A stretch of 64,000 nucleotides of DNA, taken from Actinosynnema sp. ALI-1.44. GTDB taxonomy: Bacteria > Actinomycetota > Actinomycetes > Mycobacteriales > Pseudonocardiaceae. Position numbers and translations under genes: made by a program. How positions within the stretch are numbered: the stretch's first letter is position 1; each line of letters starts with the position of its first letter. The stretch spans positions 124,001 through 188,000 of the forward strand of contig NZ_MTQO01000049.1 of NCBI RefSeq assembly GCF_001984155.1, given 5' to 3'. The notes beneath the pieces were generated by a model. That model saw nothing but the letters and a program-made list of their open reading frames with translations, did no database searches and was not told the origin of the DNA. Shown piece by piece: positions 25,918 to 35,285 of the stretch.

Positions 25918-26328
25918 ATGTGGTCGATCGGGGAAACAGCGAGGAAGTTGGGCGTGGCGGTGTCGGCGCTGCGTTACTGGGACGAACGCGGCGTCGTAGC
26001 CCCAGCGGCCCGAAAGTCCGGAAACCGCTATTACGGCGAGGAGGAACTACACCGCCTCGCCGTAGCGAAAATGCTGCAAGACACAGGCTTGCTCAGCCTG
26101 GAAGAGATCACGACAATCGTCCGCGGCCCAGCGGACCGCGACAGCTGGCGCGCAGCGATCAACGCCCGCCTGACAGCAATCCACGCCCAGCAGGAACGCC
26201 TGGCCACAGCGGAAGCATTTCTGAACCACTTCCTCCGCTGCCCCAACGATGACCCAGCCGCCGGCTGCCCCCACCTCCGCAGGGACACCGCAGCGATGTT
26301 CACCAACGCCACCGTGGACAACGGATGA
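25918..26328 (+). CDS. MerR-family transcriptional regulator
   Basis: 136 residues. N-terminal winged helix WSIGETARKLGVAVSALRYWDERGVVAPAARKSGNRYYGEEELHRLAVAKML, dimerisation helix (~75-110) and a C-terminal Cys-containing end (RCPNDDPAAGCPHLRR). The two cysteines are ten residues apart and do not match the four-Cys [2Fe-2S] motif of SoxR, although the palindrome just upstream looks like a SoxR site. It could be a redox or metal sensor using the Cys pair, or bind an organic ligand. Confidence 0.9.
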   Translation: MWSIGETARKLGVAVSALRYWDERGVVAPAARKSGNRYYGEEELHRLAVAKMLQDTGLLSLEEITTIVRGPADRDSWRAAINARLTAIHAQQERLATAEAFLNHFLRCPNDDPAAGCPHLRRDTAAMFTNATVDNG

Positions 26329-26350
26329 CAGAGGCCCTCAGCTGGTACGG

Positions 26351-26742
26351 CTAGGCATCGTCGGGGTTGTGCGGTTCCGTGGCACCGCGGCGGTCCGGCG
26401 CGGGAGTCCGTGTCGACAGCTCATCGAAGTCCGCCGTTCCAGCGATCACGGCGCGGGACAGGTCGGTCATGCGCTGCTGGTGGGCACGGGCGTGGGCGCG
26501 TAGCAGGCTGAACGCCTCATCCGGTGAGATCCCGCCGCGTTCGGCGAGAACGCCCTTGGCCTGTTCGATGACGACTCTGGTGTCCAGTGCACTTTGCCAC
26601 TGCCCGGAGACGCGTTCAGCAGGGTCAGCACACCAATGACCTGGTCACGCAGCCGCATCGGCACCGCGTGGACGGCACGGAAGCCACATTCGTGGGCCGC
26701 GGCGGCGAACCGCGGCCACTGTTGCCCCTGGGCCGGGATGTC
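26351..26742 (-). pseudogene. Decayed GAF-ANTAR antitermination regulator
   Basis: Two blocks in different frames. At ~26742-26610 the end of a GAF domain is readable (WPRFAAAAHECGFRAVHAVPMRLRDQVIGVLTLLNASPG). At ~26580-26351, in another frame, an ANTAR domain follows (ALDTRVVIEQAKGVLAERGG, SPDEAFSLLRAHARAHQQRM) with stop TAG at 26351. The family normally has ~40 residues between these blocks, and more than half a GAF domain before them. An internal deletion with frameshift, plus loss of the 5' end, made this relic. Its 5' remnant is fused to the hydrolase relic upstream. ANTAR proteins bind RNA hairpins to stop transcription termination. Confidence 0.75.
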
Positions 26743-27283
26743 GGGACAGCTGACTGCCGTGGATATGGGCATGCACGTAGGCACCGACCTCACGGGGCGC
26801 GATCACGTCGTGCGCGCACTCGACGACCAAGGTCGGCAGGTTCACCCCGGTCAGGTCGGCGCGGTTGTCGGGCAGGAACGTGGTGCGCGCGAACACCGCG
26901 GCGATCGCCGGATCGGCGCGGCAGAAGCTGTCGGTCAGTTCCCGGCCGGTCGGGACAACGATTGGCGGCCAGCACAGCACCCGATCATCGCGCTGACCGA
27001 GTGCCCCACGAACACCACCTCGTGCAGGTCCAGGCCCGTACAGAGGTCCAGCACATCCTCGGCGTGGCCGTGCAGGCTGGCGTAACGCCCGGGATCCCAG
27101 GCCGACGGGTCGGAACGGCCCGCGCCCACATGGTCGAACAGCACGACCCGGTGGTCACGGGCGAGCACCGGGGCCACCAGCCGCCAGAAGTTCTGGTCGT
27201 AGCCGAAGCCGTGCGCCAGCACGACCACAGGTCCGGCCGGGTCGCCGATGATCGACCACGTTGTCCTTGACTCGCACGTCCAC
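26740..27283 (-). pseudogene. Decayed RsbQ-like alpha/beta hydrolase
   Basis: Readable in pieces: VDVRVKDNV at the GTG near 27283, then after a frameshift GPVVVLAHGFGYDQNFWRLV, VVLFDHVGAGRSD, and the nucleophile region VVFVGHSVSAMIG. About 65 residues are then missing, and another frame gives RELTDSFCRADPAIAAVFARTTFLPDNRADL, LPTLVVECAHDVIAPREVGAYVHAHIHGS. The usual C-terminal GHCP catalytic His segment is absent and the frame joins the GAF relic. RsbQ-type hydrolases activate RsbP-like phosphatases in stress signalling. Confidence 0.75.
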
Positions 27284-27565
27284 GGGCCCATCCTCACACC
27301 CGCCCGCGATCACGACACTCAATCCGACCGCCGACCGCGACCGCCCACGCGAGCCGTCAGCGTGGTTCTTCGCAGGTTGGGCCGACATCATGCCGTGTGC
27401 CCCGTGGAGGTCACCCGAGCCCGCACCGCGATGTCCAAAAAGGACAGCATATCGTCTTGGCCCGCGTCATCCGGGCTTTCGAGAAGCGTGGCCGGCCCAC
27501 CGCCGGACGCATCAGCCGTAAGACGAAGTGAACGTGCGGTGTGACAGGTGAGACCGGCGTCGCCT

Positions 27566-27850
27566 CTATCGGGATCGATTCGCCCCGACCGTCTCGCGCG
27601 ACTCAGTTGAGCCTGAACCCGTTTCCTCGCCTTCGTTTCCCGCGAACGCCGGTTCCGGCGGCGGAGGGGTGCGACGAAGGCTGGACACGGCGGCTACCGC
27701 GCCGACCACGACGCCCACCACGAATATCGCGAGGGTCGTGAGCCGGTGGCGTCGCGGTCGACGCCCGAGCAAAGCATCGCCCGCCAGGTGCATCCGTCCA
27801 GCCGCCGTACGCGTCCGTTCGGACGTCCACCTACGCGCGCTTTGCATCAT
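27566..27850 (-). CDS. Small single-TM membrane protein
   Basis: 94 residues from ATG 27850, preceded by AGGGAG at good spacing. A basic N-terminal half (RRWTSERTRTAAGRMHLAGDALLGRRPRRHR), one membrane span at ~38-58 (LTTLAIFVVGVVVGAVAAVSSL) and a P/E/G-rich tail. Positive charges before the span predict a cytoplasmic N-terminus. No known domain; similar small proteins are common in actinobacteria. The preceding ~280 bases (27284-27565) contain no gene I can support. Confidence 0.55.
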   Translation of the reverse strand: MMQSARRWTSERTRTAAGRMHLAGDALLGRRPRRHRLTTLAIFVVGVVVGAVAAVSSLRRTPPPPEPAFAGNEGEETGSGSTESRETVGANRSR

Positions 27851-28650
27851 TTCTTGCTCCCTATTTCGCCATAAGTCCTAATAGGTCAGCGCTGGGACGG
27901 CCTGGCCGGGTGTCGCCCTGGTTGAGCCCGCCCGCTCCGGGGGTCACCGGCTACACACAGGCTCAACCAACAGACAGGGGCGCGGCCGCGCCGAATGGCT
28001 CGAAACGCCCCGCATGAGCGCCTCGACACTCCACAGCCAAGGCTGCTCGATCGATACGACAGCAATTCGGGGCGGTGTAACCACACTTCGAGCCAACGCG
28101 AGCAGCGACTCCTGTCAGGGCCGGGGATCCGGCTGCTCGACTGTCGAGAGCACCGGATCCAACACCGGCGCCGAGATGTCTCGACCGTGCTGACTGTACT
28201 CCATATTCCCGGACCTCGCGTCGACACTCAACGAGGTCGGCGGCAGCCTCATCCGCCAACTCGACGAAACCAAGACGCGCACCGAACCGCGGAGCAACCG
28301 CGGATCGAGAGTCCATAAAGGATTGAAGGAGCACCGCGCCGGGCTCGACCCGCTGAAGCGGATGCGAGGCCAGCACCGAACTGCTTCCCGTCGACGGCTC
28401 CTCGATCTCGATCTCCCTCGGACCGCGGTTGCGGGGCACCCAGTCCGCCAGCGACGCCCTCCAGCCGGACGCCGTCGTGGCTCCGTTCGACGAAGTGGTT
28501 GACGAAAAGACCTGGCCACCGCGCCGCCCGCGACCTCGTCCGCGTATCATGGTGATACCGAGAGCATTTCGTGCGCAGGCAGTCGGGCTGGCGCCGTCCT
28601 CGGTGTATCCCCCATCTGGCCGCAAGACGGCCGGGACGGAGCACTGGCTC
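27851..28650. other. 800-bp stretch without a supportable gene
   Basis: Several open frames cross this stretch on both strands, but none has convincing conservation, codon bias or start context. It contains dispersed repeat copy A (listed separately). A short plus-strand run at ~28185-28280 (DLASTLNEVGGSLIRQLDETK) looks protein-like but has no start. Probably intergenic DNA and gene debris. Confidence 0.5.
27916..28204. repeat. Dispersed ~285-bp element, copy A
   Basis: Clearly related to 36751-37032. It opens with an inverted pair: TGGTTGAGCC (27919-27928) and GGCTCAACCA (27960-27969), perfect 10-bp arms, followed by ACAGACAGG, and ends with a well-conserved block around GGGCCGGGGATCCGGC (~28118-28133) and ACACCGGCGCCGA (~28162-28174). 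The middle is more divergent. Neither strand encodes the same protein in both copies, so a non-coding or mobile element is more likely than a gene. Confidence 0.7.
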
Positions 28651-28824
28651 ATGTCAGGCTCGACGAAACTCGAATTCACAGACCAGAGTGATCCACTCTG
28701 CGCCACGTGCCCACATCCCTGGCAGGCCCACGACCGGATCGCTGTCCGTTACTGCATTGCCACCACCCACGCATCCGAAACGCGCAGTCGCGGTTGCGTC
28801 TGTACCAACAAGGGGAGCCGATGA
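28651..28824 (+). CDS. RGCVC-family small cysteine protein
   Basis: 57 residues. Cys pattern: CATC near 17-20, YC near 35 and the terminal RGCVCT motif (RSRGCVCTNKGSR). Five cysteines suggest metal binding. Small proteins ending in RGCVC are known to me as a family of unknown function in Pseudonocardiaceae. The stop overlaps the next ATG (ATGA 28821-28824), so it is coupled to the DUF6307-type gene. Confidence 0.75.
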   Translation: MSGSTKLEFTDQSDPLCATCPHPWQAHDRIAVRYCIATTHASETRSRGCVCTNKGSR

Positions 28825-28979
28825 GCACTACCGCGAAGTACGTGTCCCGCTATGACGAACGCGTCAACCTGATCAAGGACACACTGCGCAAGCACTCGAA
28901 GCTCGACGAGAAGTCCTCGTTCGACCTCGCCGAGCGCATCCTGGACGTCCTCAACCACATCCCCGAACAAGTCCGCTGA
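28821..28979 (+). CDS. DUF6307-type small protein
   Basis: 52 residues: YVSRYDERVNLIKDTLRKHS ... LDEKSSFDLAERILDVLNHIPEQVR. Two amphipathic helices, acidic/basic pattern, ending in IPEQVR. It matches my memory of DUF6307, function unknown. GGGGAG lies seven bases before its ATG. Coupled to the RGCVC gene upstream and followed after 117 bases by the ATP-grasp gene. Confidence 0.75.
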   Translation: MSTTAKYVSRYDERVNLIKDTLRKHSKLDEKSSFDLAERILDVLNHIPEQVR

Positions 28980-29096
28980 GCGACCACACTCGCGGTGTCC
29001 TCGACAGACCGTGGTGCGACCCGGACACCTGTGTCCGGTCCGCCCACTTCCCCGTGCCCACCGTGGCCGGTCCCCCAACGCCGCAGGAGGTCTTCC

Positions 29097-30302
29097 ATCA
29101 CCGTTTCCGCCGTATCGCCGCCTGCTGTCGGTGCACCTCGTTCGCTCACCGACGTGTACGGGCCAGGAGTCGCCGTGTGCGCGCGACCCGAACTGGCCGC
29201 CACTGAACCGGTGCACAGGCATCGGCATACCCGCGACGTGGTGTCCGCGCGGCCGATCGCTGTCGCGGCCGATACGCCGGTGATCTGCAGCGCCGGTGGC
29301 ACGGAACCGGATCTGCTGGCGCGTTTCCGGGACAGCGGTCTGCCGGTCGGCACCGACCTGCGTGACTTCCGCAACGAGGCGGATTTCGCCTACCGCGTGA
29401 AGGAAGCGGTCGCCGACGGCCTGGTGGTGTCGATGGAGTACCCACAGCCGACCACGCTGTGCCCGGACAAGAGTTCGCTCAAGAGCGCGCACCTCGTTGG
29501 TTACCTGAACAACAAGGCCAGCATCACCACGCTGGTAGACCCACGTTTCCAAGCCGAGCGCAGCATCGTCACGCGTGCGCAACTCCCGACAGCGGCACCG
29601 GAGGACCGATCCTGGGTGCTCAAGGCTGTCAGCGACGACGCGCATGGCGGCAGCCTCGACGTGTACCTGCACAAGGCGGACGAACACATCACCCTGCCCG
29701 CGTTCACCGACGTGCTCGACGAGTTCGTGGTCGAGGAGTACCTGCGGATCCTGACGAACTGGGGCCTGCAGTTCGGGGTGGGAACGGACGGGCGAGCCCG
29801 GCTGCTGGCCGTGACGGAACAACGCGTCGACACGACCGGGATCTACACCGGCGGCAGATTCGGTGCTGTCACCGAACCGCCTGCCGAACTGCTCGCCGAA
29901 TGCCTGGCGACCGCTCAACGCGCTGCCGATCTCGGCTACCGCGGTCTGTGCGGTCTCGACTGCGCTTCGACCCAGGACGGCAGGCAGGTCGTGTTCGATC
30001 TGAACTTCCGGATCACCAGTGGCACGATTCCGTTGCTGGCACTGCGTTCCGCGCGGCCCGACATCCTCGACCAGCCCGCCGAGTCGGTGAAACTGACCGC
30101 TGCCGGGCCGCTGTCCGACCTGCTCGGCGAGGTCGGCCCGGCCGTCACCGCCGGTGGTCTGCTCGTCGTGGCCGGTCATGACACCGCGCGCACGGACAAT
30201 CCAGTTCGACAGAGCGTCCTGCAACTGGTGGTGTTCGGAGACGATCCCGACGAGGTGACCGCTCGGCGGCGCGCACTGGAGAAGAAGACCAGCTGCCGCT
30301 GA
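29097..30302 (+). CDS. ATP-grasp family ligase with apparent ATC start
   Basis: About 401 residues if initiation is at ATC 29097, which sits six bases after a perfect GCAGGAGG (29083-29090); GTG 28995, further upstream in frame, has no Shine-Dalgarno and would add a non-conserved segment. The body has ATP-grasp features: SSLKSAHLVGYLNNKASIT, WVLKAVSDDAHGGSLDVYLH (ATP-binding Lys and glycine loop), DEFVVEEYLR, YRGLCGLDCA, and the metal-binding end VFDLNFRITSG. Such enzymes join a carboxylate to an amine or thiol using ATP. No partner genes reveal the substrate. The 400-codon frame is intact, which argues that the unusual start works. Confidence 0.75.
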   Translation: MTVSAVSPPAVGAPRSLTDVYGPGVAVCARPELAATEPVHRHRHTRDVVSARPIAVAADTPVICSAGGTEPDLLARFRDSGLPVGTDLRDFRNEADFAYRVKEAVADGLVVSMEYPQPTTLCPDKSSLKSAHLVGYLNNKASITTLVDPRFQAERSIVTRAQLPTAAPEDRSWVLKAVSDDAHGGSLDVYLHKADEHITLPAFTDVLDEFVVEEYLRILTNWGLQFGVGTDGRARLLAVTEQRVDTTGIYTGGRFGAVTEPPAELLAECLATAQRAADLGYRGLCGLDCASTQDGRQVVFDLNFRITSGTIPLLALRSARPDILDQPAESVKLTAAGPLSDLLGEVGPAVTAGGLLVVAGHDTARTDNPVRQSVLQLVVFGDDPDEVTARRRALEKKTSCR

Positions 30303-30379
30303 CTCGTGCCACAGCAGGGATCACCCGGAAAGCGCGACGCCGGTCGGACCGGATCCACCGGCCGACCGGCGCGCAGGGG

Positions 30380-30568
30380 TCAGACCACTCGAACGTTGAC
30401 GGCCTGCGGCCCCTTGGGCCCCTGGTTGATGTCGAACTCCACCAGCTGGTCCTCCTGCAGGCCGCCGGTGACCTCGGACTGGTGCACGAAGACGTCCGGG
30501 CCGTCGCCGTTGGAGATGAAGCCGAAGCCCTTCTCCGAGTTGAACCACTTCACATTTCCCTGTGCCAT
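30380..30568 (-). CDS. Cold-shock domain protein
   Basis: 62 residues: [18 protein letters not shown], then [12 protein letters not shown] and [20 protein letters not shown]1 (KGFGFI) and RNP2 (VFVHQS) are intact. Start ATG 30568 is preceded by CCAGGAGCGAAG. A single-stranded nucleic-acid-binding protein acting as an RNA chaperone; slightly shorter than the usual 66-67 residues. Confidence 0.96.
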   Translation of the reverse strand: MAQGNVKWFNSEKGFGFISNGDGPDVFVHQSEVTGGLQEDQLVEFDINQGPKGPQAVNVRVV

Positions 30569-30657
30569 CTTCGCTCCTGGAGGCTGGTACCACTGACTTG
30601 TTCTCGGTGAACGGTCATCTCTCCGGTTGGCCCGGACCGCACTTGTCGTGTCCCGGC

Positions 30658-31785
30658 TCACCTTCCGGCTTCACTGGACTTGCTGCGAGGTACGGGAACG
30701 GTCCCATCCGGAGCGGAGCCGTCGGTACTGCCCGCGAGCAGGATTTGTTCCGCTCCCCCGCGGAAACCGGGGCTTGCCGCGCTCGTCAGCGCCGCCTGTG
30801 CGGTGTTCTCACTGGCTTCGGGCGGGACAACCAGCAAGGTCTTGCGCTGCCAGCCGCGGCCCGACACGAACACCGTGCGCGGGTCGAGTGCACGGATGCC
30901 TTCGAGGCGAACCATTTCACCGTCGATGACCATGTCCCTGGGAGCGTCACCCCAGGTCTCCGTGTTGTACGCCACCCTGCTCACCGGCCCCACCCGATCA
31001 GTCACACCGGCGATCATCGCCGGGAACTCCGCCAACGGATCCATCGACCGAGGCCACCAACCGCCGTCGACCTCCCCTGTGGGGGACGACGATGGCTTCA
31101 GCGTCAGCCGCAACGGCACGCGTCGAACAGATAAAGACGCGAGCGGACGCCACTCCCATTGCGGATTCACATCGAGCTCCTGCGGGAATGGCGGGTGTTC
31201 GGCTTCGGGCGCGGCCCTGTCGAGGTCCGCGAGGCGCCGCCGGAACACCTGAAGAACCAGCCCGAAGTACTTGTCCGTCTCACCGACCCATTGCATGCCG
31301 TTGCGGCGTACCGACGTCGCGACGTGGGTGTTACCTGGGCGCACCACGGCGAAGATCTCGTCGATGTCCCGGCTCAACGCCCATTCGGCCAGACAGAAAG
31401 TGGCTTCGCTGGCATAGCCGTTGCCCCACATGTCCGGCCGCAAGTGCCAGCCGATCTCCATGTCCTCGTTGCCCGGCGGCAGCGGCAGCAGCAGGGCGCC
31501 GCCGATCACCCGCCGCTCGGCGGTGAGTTCGATCGCCCACCGGCCCGCGGGCGAGGGCATCCTGGCGTCCTCCGCCATCCATTGCTGCAGCAGAAGAAGC
31601 ATGGCCGCGGCATCCGGAACCTGGTTCATCACCGGGCTGAGCCACCGAGCAACCGAGGGATTCCCGTAGATCTCCAGTGCGGCAGGCGCATCGTCCCCGC
31701 ACCACGGCCGCAGTGTCAGGCGGGCGGAGGACAGAACGGTTGACGTGTCTAACAAATGGACTCCGATTCCCGGCCACGAAATCAC
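30658..31785 (-). CDS. GNAT acetyltransferase fused to DUF5994 domain
   Basis: 375 residues. Residues ~15-200 are a RimJ/RimL-type GNAT domain ([77 protein letters not shown]). After a linker, ~228-345 is a DUF5994 domain ([76 protein letters not shown]). The two domains are normally separate proteins, so this is a fusion or a lost stop between adjacent genes. GTG 31785 is the first possible start; TTG 31758 is an alternative. Confidence 0.8.
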   Translation of the reverse strand: MISWPGIGVHLLDTSTVLSSARLTLRPWCGDDAPAALEIYGNPSVARWLSPVMNQVPDAAAMLLLLQQWMAEDARMPSPAGRWAIELTAERRVIGGALLLPLPPGNEDMEIGWHLRPDMWGNGYASEATFCLAEWALSRDIDEIFAVVRPGNTHVATSVRRNGMQWVGETDKYFGLVLQVFRRRLADLDRAAPEAEHPPFPQELDVNPQWEWRPLASLSVRRVPLRLTLKPSSSPTGEVDGGWWPRSMDPLAEFPAMIAGVTDRVGPVSRVAYNTETWGDAPRDMVIDGEMVRLEGIRALDPRTVFVSGRGWQRKTLLVVPPEASENTAQAALTSAASPGFRGGAEQILLAGSTDGSAPDGTVPVPRSKSSEAGR

Positions 31786-32498
31786 TCACGGTTTCCCAGG
31801 ACGAACCCGTGAACCGAACCTGTGGCACATTTTCCGGCTGAGTCCCGACTCGGTCGCACCGGGCTGTGCTCACCGGTCGAAGGTCGGGGATTGCTCCGCG
31901 TTCCGCGCGATCGCGGCGGCTCGGGTGAATCCGGTTCGCTCGCAGGTCCGTCGGATCCGCGCTCTGCTCCGCCGTTGTCGATCACGCGGCGGGTCAACTC
32001 GACCGACACATCACGCGATCAGGACCTACGCGCCATCGGCGTACCCGAGCGGGCACCTTCGTCGCCCACCTTCGCAGGTCGGCGAACCGAGACAGCTCAA
32101 TGGCCACATTGGCCCTTGGGTTTGGCGATACGCGTGCGGTCCTGGCCTCGTGCCGGGCTCCCGTCCCCGACCGGGAACCGGTCGGTGTGAGCTTCGCCGA
32201 AAACGATGCGAGCTTGACCACTCACACACGAAGAGCTTCCGACACACCCCATAGTACACCCCACCGGCCAGGATCGGCGGCTCGCGGCCCTGCCACCACA
32301 GCACGCACTGATGAACGTTTGTCCACTGCGGAATCGGGTCCCGGCGAGGGTGCTGGCCCGCCGGACCGCTCGGAAGCCACCATTCGGGCCACTGGGGGCG
32401 CGTGTCCGGCCCGCTGCCCCTACTGTTGGCCCGACGAAGTTTGCTGATGCTGCTCCAGTCCCCGGTGGCGTCCCGGCAAGACGATCAGGGAGCAACAC
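31786..32498. other. ~710-bp stretch without a supportable gene
   Basis: Open frames exist on both strands, but none shows recognisable motifs, a good ribosome site or consistent codon bias. I see no RNA gene or repeat here. Confidence 0.5.
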
Positions 32499-32750
32499 AT
32501 GTCGACCACCGACGAGCCGACCGCCATCACTCTGGCCGACCTGCCAGTCCTCGCCTCGTTTCCCAGTTGGCGCGGATTCGCGTTGCACAGCCTTTTGATC
32601 GTCGCTGTGTACCGATGTGTCGTGTGCGGCAGGCCGCGTGACTCGACCATGGTCGCCACCCGTGGAAGCGGCGGGGAGTTGATCTGTCCCAAGTGCTTCT
32701 CGCACCTCGTGCGCACCGACAGCCGAGGCGTTCCGGCCCACCGCGGTTAG
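32499..32750 (+). CDS. Small zinc-ribbon protein
   Basis: 83 residues from ATG 32499, preceded by GGGAGCAACAC. Two CxxC knuckles: CVVC (~40-43) and CPKC (~64-67), spaced as in a zinc ribbon. Hydrophobic helix before the first knuckle (RGFALHSLLIVAVY). No known function. It is followed after its TAG by a frame (same phase) that has no normal start codon. Confidence 0.7.
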   Translation: MSTTDEPTAITLADLPVLASFPSWRGFALHSLLIVAVYRCVVCGRPRDSTMVATRGSGGELICPKCFSHLVRTDSRGVPAHRG

Positions 32751-32786
32751 CCACTCCGGCCACCGCTACGGGAGGGCGAAGGCTTT

Positions 32787-32988
32787 CTCACCACGGCCGA
32801 CCCGACTGCCCTGCCCGGCTGGGAGAGTTTCTTCGACCGGATCGAACTCCAGGCGATGACCGGGATCGTGCACACCGAAGTGGCCCGCACCGGAGGGCGC
32901 GCGGCACGCGCACGTCTCGATTCCGGCACTGACCGCGGTGTCACGATCTCCGCCGAGACAGTGAAACTGCGGAGATGCCCGCGCGGGG
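32787..32988 (+). pseudogene. Unrecognised gene fragment with CTC at expected start
   Basis: The frame reads LTTADPTALPGWESFFDRIE ... QAMTGIVHTEVARTGGRAAR. CTC 32787 lies where a start would be expected after AAGG/GGGAGG, with second codon ACC. Otherwise the first start is ATG 32856. The frame continues to 33257, but from ~32989 another frame (DUF998-like) is the coding one. Could be the 5' part of a gene truncated by deletion. Confidence 0.35.
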
Positions 32989-33295
32989 ATGCTCGCCCTG
33001 GCGTTGACACTGCTCGGCTGTGCGCTGCTGGTGACCGGCTACCTGACCGCCGTGCTGGGTGGGCAGGTGAACCCGGTGACCGACCCGGTGAGCGATTACG
33101 CGTTCCACAGCGCGGGTGGCCCGATGTTCGTCGCGGCTGTGTTGCTCATGGTCCTCGCCGGGCTCGTCCTGCGAGCCGGGATGAAAGGTGCTCGTGCCGT
33201 GGCTGCCCAAGGGCCTACTCGAGCGTGTCGCACTGGGCGCGGAGTTGGCGCTGCTGATCGTGCTCGCCCTCGCTGTGCGCAAAGCGGCGCGATGA
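32989..33295 (+). pseudogene. DUF998 membrane protein with internal deletion
   Basis: The 5' part from ATG 32989 gives two membrane spans with DUF998 wording (LLVTGYLTAVLGGQVNPVTD, PVSDYAFHSAGGPMFVAAVL). The C-terminal span (PWLPKGLLERVALGAELALL, then IVLALAVRKAAR and stop at 33293-33295) is in another frame. Roughly 100 residues are missing between. The end lies one base from the convergent glycosyltransferase relic. Confidence 0.65.
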
Positions 33296-33296
33296 C

Positions 33297-34218
33297 TCAG
33301 TCGCACAGGGGCGCGTGGTGCCGGGTTGCCAGGCGTTGGTACACCCCGAGCAGGTGGTCAACCGAAACGTCGACGGGGTGGCGCCGGGAGACCTCCGCGT
33401 GGACGGCGCGGGCGGCGGTCAGTTCGTCGGGGTGTTCGATCCAGTAGTCGATCCGGGCTACCAGCTCCCCCGGCGCCCCGGCGGTGAACCGGAACCGCTC
33501 CGATCGAGCCAACCGCGCGGTCCCGTCCGTCGCCGAGGACCACGAGTTGGATGCCCGGTTCGTGCCGCGACCGCCGTACTGCTTCGATCAGCACGTCGTG
33601 TCGCTTCTCCGGGGCCAGCCGACCGACCGACAGGATCACGAACCGGTCGTTCACGGGCCGCGCCCGCGGCTGGTACTCGGCGGGAATCCCGTTCGATACC
33701 ACGGTGGACGGCGTACGCAGGCCATGCCTGCGCAACTCGGTCTCACCGAACCCACTCGGGCAGATCACGTGGTCACAGCGGTTGTAGACAACGCGAAGGA
33801 GCAACCGGCTGAGCAGATCCGCTGTCGTCTGACCTCGAACGCCGATGTTGCGCAGCACGTGCTCGGCTCGAACGTGGAACGTGGCCACTGTCGGCACACC
33901 GGCCAGCCTCGCCATGGTGATCCCACGCATCGCCAGCAGAAACGGCGTGTGCACGTGCACAACGTCGGCATCGGCGAGTGCTCTGGCCAGCAATGGGCGG
34001 TCAGGCCGCGCCAACGGGGTGCGCATCTTGGTGATGATCGACTGGGCGAGGGGCACCCGCAGCTCGGGCAGGACGACCTTGCCCGGCTCCGGCGACCCGG
34101 TGGAGACGACGGTCACCGTGTGCCCACGCTCGCGTAGCCGCTCGGTGAAGCGTCTGGTGGAAATCACCGCTCCGGTCGGTGCGTCGTCCCACGCGTCCAG
34201 CAGCATCGCGATGTGCAT
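33297..34218 (-). pseudogene. GT4 glycosyltransferase with deletion and frameshift
   Basis: From ATG 34218: MHIAMLLDAWDDAPTGAVIS, then ADVVHVHTPFLLAMRG, VPTVATFHVRAEHVL, NRCDHVICPSGFGETELRRHG, VSNGIPAEYQPR, ILSVGRLAPEKRHDVLIEAV and VVLGDG. Soon after GDG the frame changes and continues as FRFTAGAPGELVARIDYW to a stop at 33297. About 80 residues holding the EGxxxxxLEA nucleotide-sugar motif are gone, so the product would be inactive. The family transfers sugars to lipids or glycans (PimB/GtfA-like). Confidence 0.8.
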
Positions 34219-34400
34219 GGTCGCAGTGTCGCAGGAGGCGCTCCACCCCGCGCACCAAACGCGGTGAGCTGCGATCTGGCGTGTCTTGGTCGCACGAGGC
34301 ATTTCGTGCGTTCGCAGCCGGGCTTGCGCCGCGCACCACCCGCTCCTGCCCCCGGCGGGCTGCCTGAACCAAGCGTTCGGCTGGAGACGGGAACACCGCG

Positions 34401-34712
34401 ATGAGCTACGACCTCAACAGCGCACCCCGGACGACACTGCGTCCGTCCCGCGAACTACGGCTGCAGGTCAAATCGCGCGCCGCTGCTCGTGGCCACGTCG
34501 ACGGAGCCTGGTGGCCGAGGTCCACCGACTCGGCTGCGGAATTCCCCGCGCTGATCATGGCATTGAGTTCATGGGGCGGACCGGCTCGCCACATGGCCTA
34601 CCACCTCGAAGACTGGGGTCCGGCGGAGAACACGCTGATCGTGGAGAACTGGGCGGTGCACCTGGTCGGCTCCCACGCCACGGTCGAGGACATTCTCGCC
34701 AGCGGAGCATGA
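34401..34712 (+). CDS. Short DUF5994-family protein
   Basis: 103 residues from ATG 34401. Core GHVDGAWWPRSTDSAAEFPA and HMAYHLEDWGPAENTLIVEN matches DUF5994, but the C-terminal part (VRLEGFR...LLVVPP) is reduced to AVHLVGSHATVEDILASGA. Either a natural short form or shortened by deletion. One of three DUF5994 loci within 6 kb. Confidence 0.65.
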   Translation: MSYDLNSAPRTTLRPSRELRLQVKSRAAARGHVDGAWWPRSTDSAAEFPALIMALSSWGGPARHMAYHLEDWGPAENTLIVENWAVHLVGSHATVEDILASGA

Positions 34713-34870
34713 CCTTTCCCAAGTTTGAGCGCGGGCGATCACGTGTATCTCCAAGATGTCACCCGAGTCCCCGGTGTCGATCGTCGCCTGTCAACCACAG
34801 CGGAGCACCACGGCCCCGTTGGTTCGTGCGCACCGACCGCCCACGAACCACGATTCAGGAGATACAGGGC

Positions 34871-35218
34871 ATGAGCACCCTCACCCAGGTGGACAAGACC
34901 CACACCCACCGGGTTGTCGGTTCGGTCGGTGTGCAGGGAGTTCGACGCCACGATCACCGAACAGCATCCCGGCGAACGAATCGCCTGGCGATCCGACGGC
35001 GGACCGCAGCATGCCGGAGTCATCACGTTCCTCAGGATCAGCGACACGACAACGAGGGTGCCGCTCGAATGGACATCGACCCCGACGGTCTCGTCGAGAA
35101 GATCGCCGACAAGCTCGGCATCCTCGACAGACGGGTCAACGGCGAGATGGGCCGGTTCAAGGCGTTCATCGAGTCCCGTGACTGCACTGAGACCGGCGCT
35201 TGGCGCGGCGACGTCGAC
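34871..35218 (+). pseudogene. SRPBCC/cyclase-family protein with deletion and two frameshifts
   Basis: Pieces in three frames: MSTLTQVDKTHTHRVVGSVG (ATG 34871), then EFDATITEQHPGERIAWRSD and GVITFLRISDTTTRVPLEW, then MDIDPDGLVEKIADKLGILD and RFKAFIESR ... TGAWRGDV. In intact homologues the first block is separated by ~30 more residues that hold the START-fold strands. Frameshifts lie near 34940 and 35070. The relic overlaps no other gene until the ATC-start gene at 35286. Confidence 0.8.
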
Positions 35219-35285
35219 GCACTGACACGACCGGCTGAACCGGGGCACGCCGCGCCAAGGGCACACCAGTCTTGGAAGGACACCC

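Noticed and set aside
27424-27531. Short frame ending VIRAFEKRGRPTAGRISRKTK
   Set aside because: It looks protein-like but has no start, no partner sequence and no family I recognise.
27963-28706. 247-codon minus-strand frame in the repeat region
   Set aside because: No start context, no family; the matching part of repeat copy B is not open in the same frame.
28995-29096. GTG 28995 as the start of the ATP-grasp gene
   Set aside because: No Shine-Dalgarno and an unconserved P/R-rich extension, while a perfect AGGAGG points to ATC 29097. Kept as the main alternative.
31745-32254. 169-codon plus-strand frame
   Set aside because: Composition and lack of motifs suggest chance; it begins inside the antisense of the GNAT gene.
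32748-32800. UAG readthrough joining the zinc-ribbon gene to the next in-phase frame
   Set aside because: Same phase is a one-in-three chance, and there is no stem-loop or conserved context after the stop.
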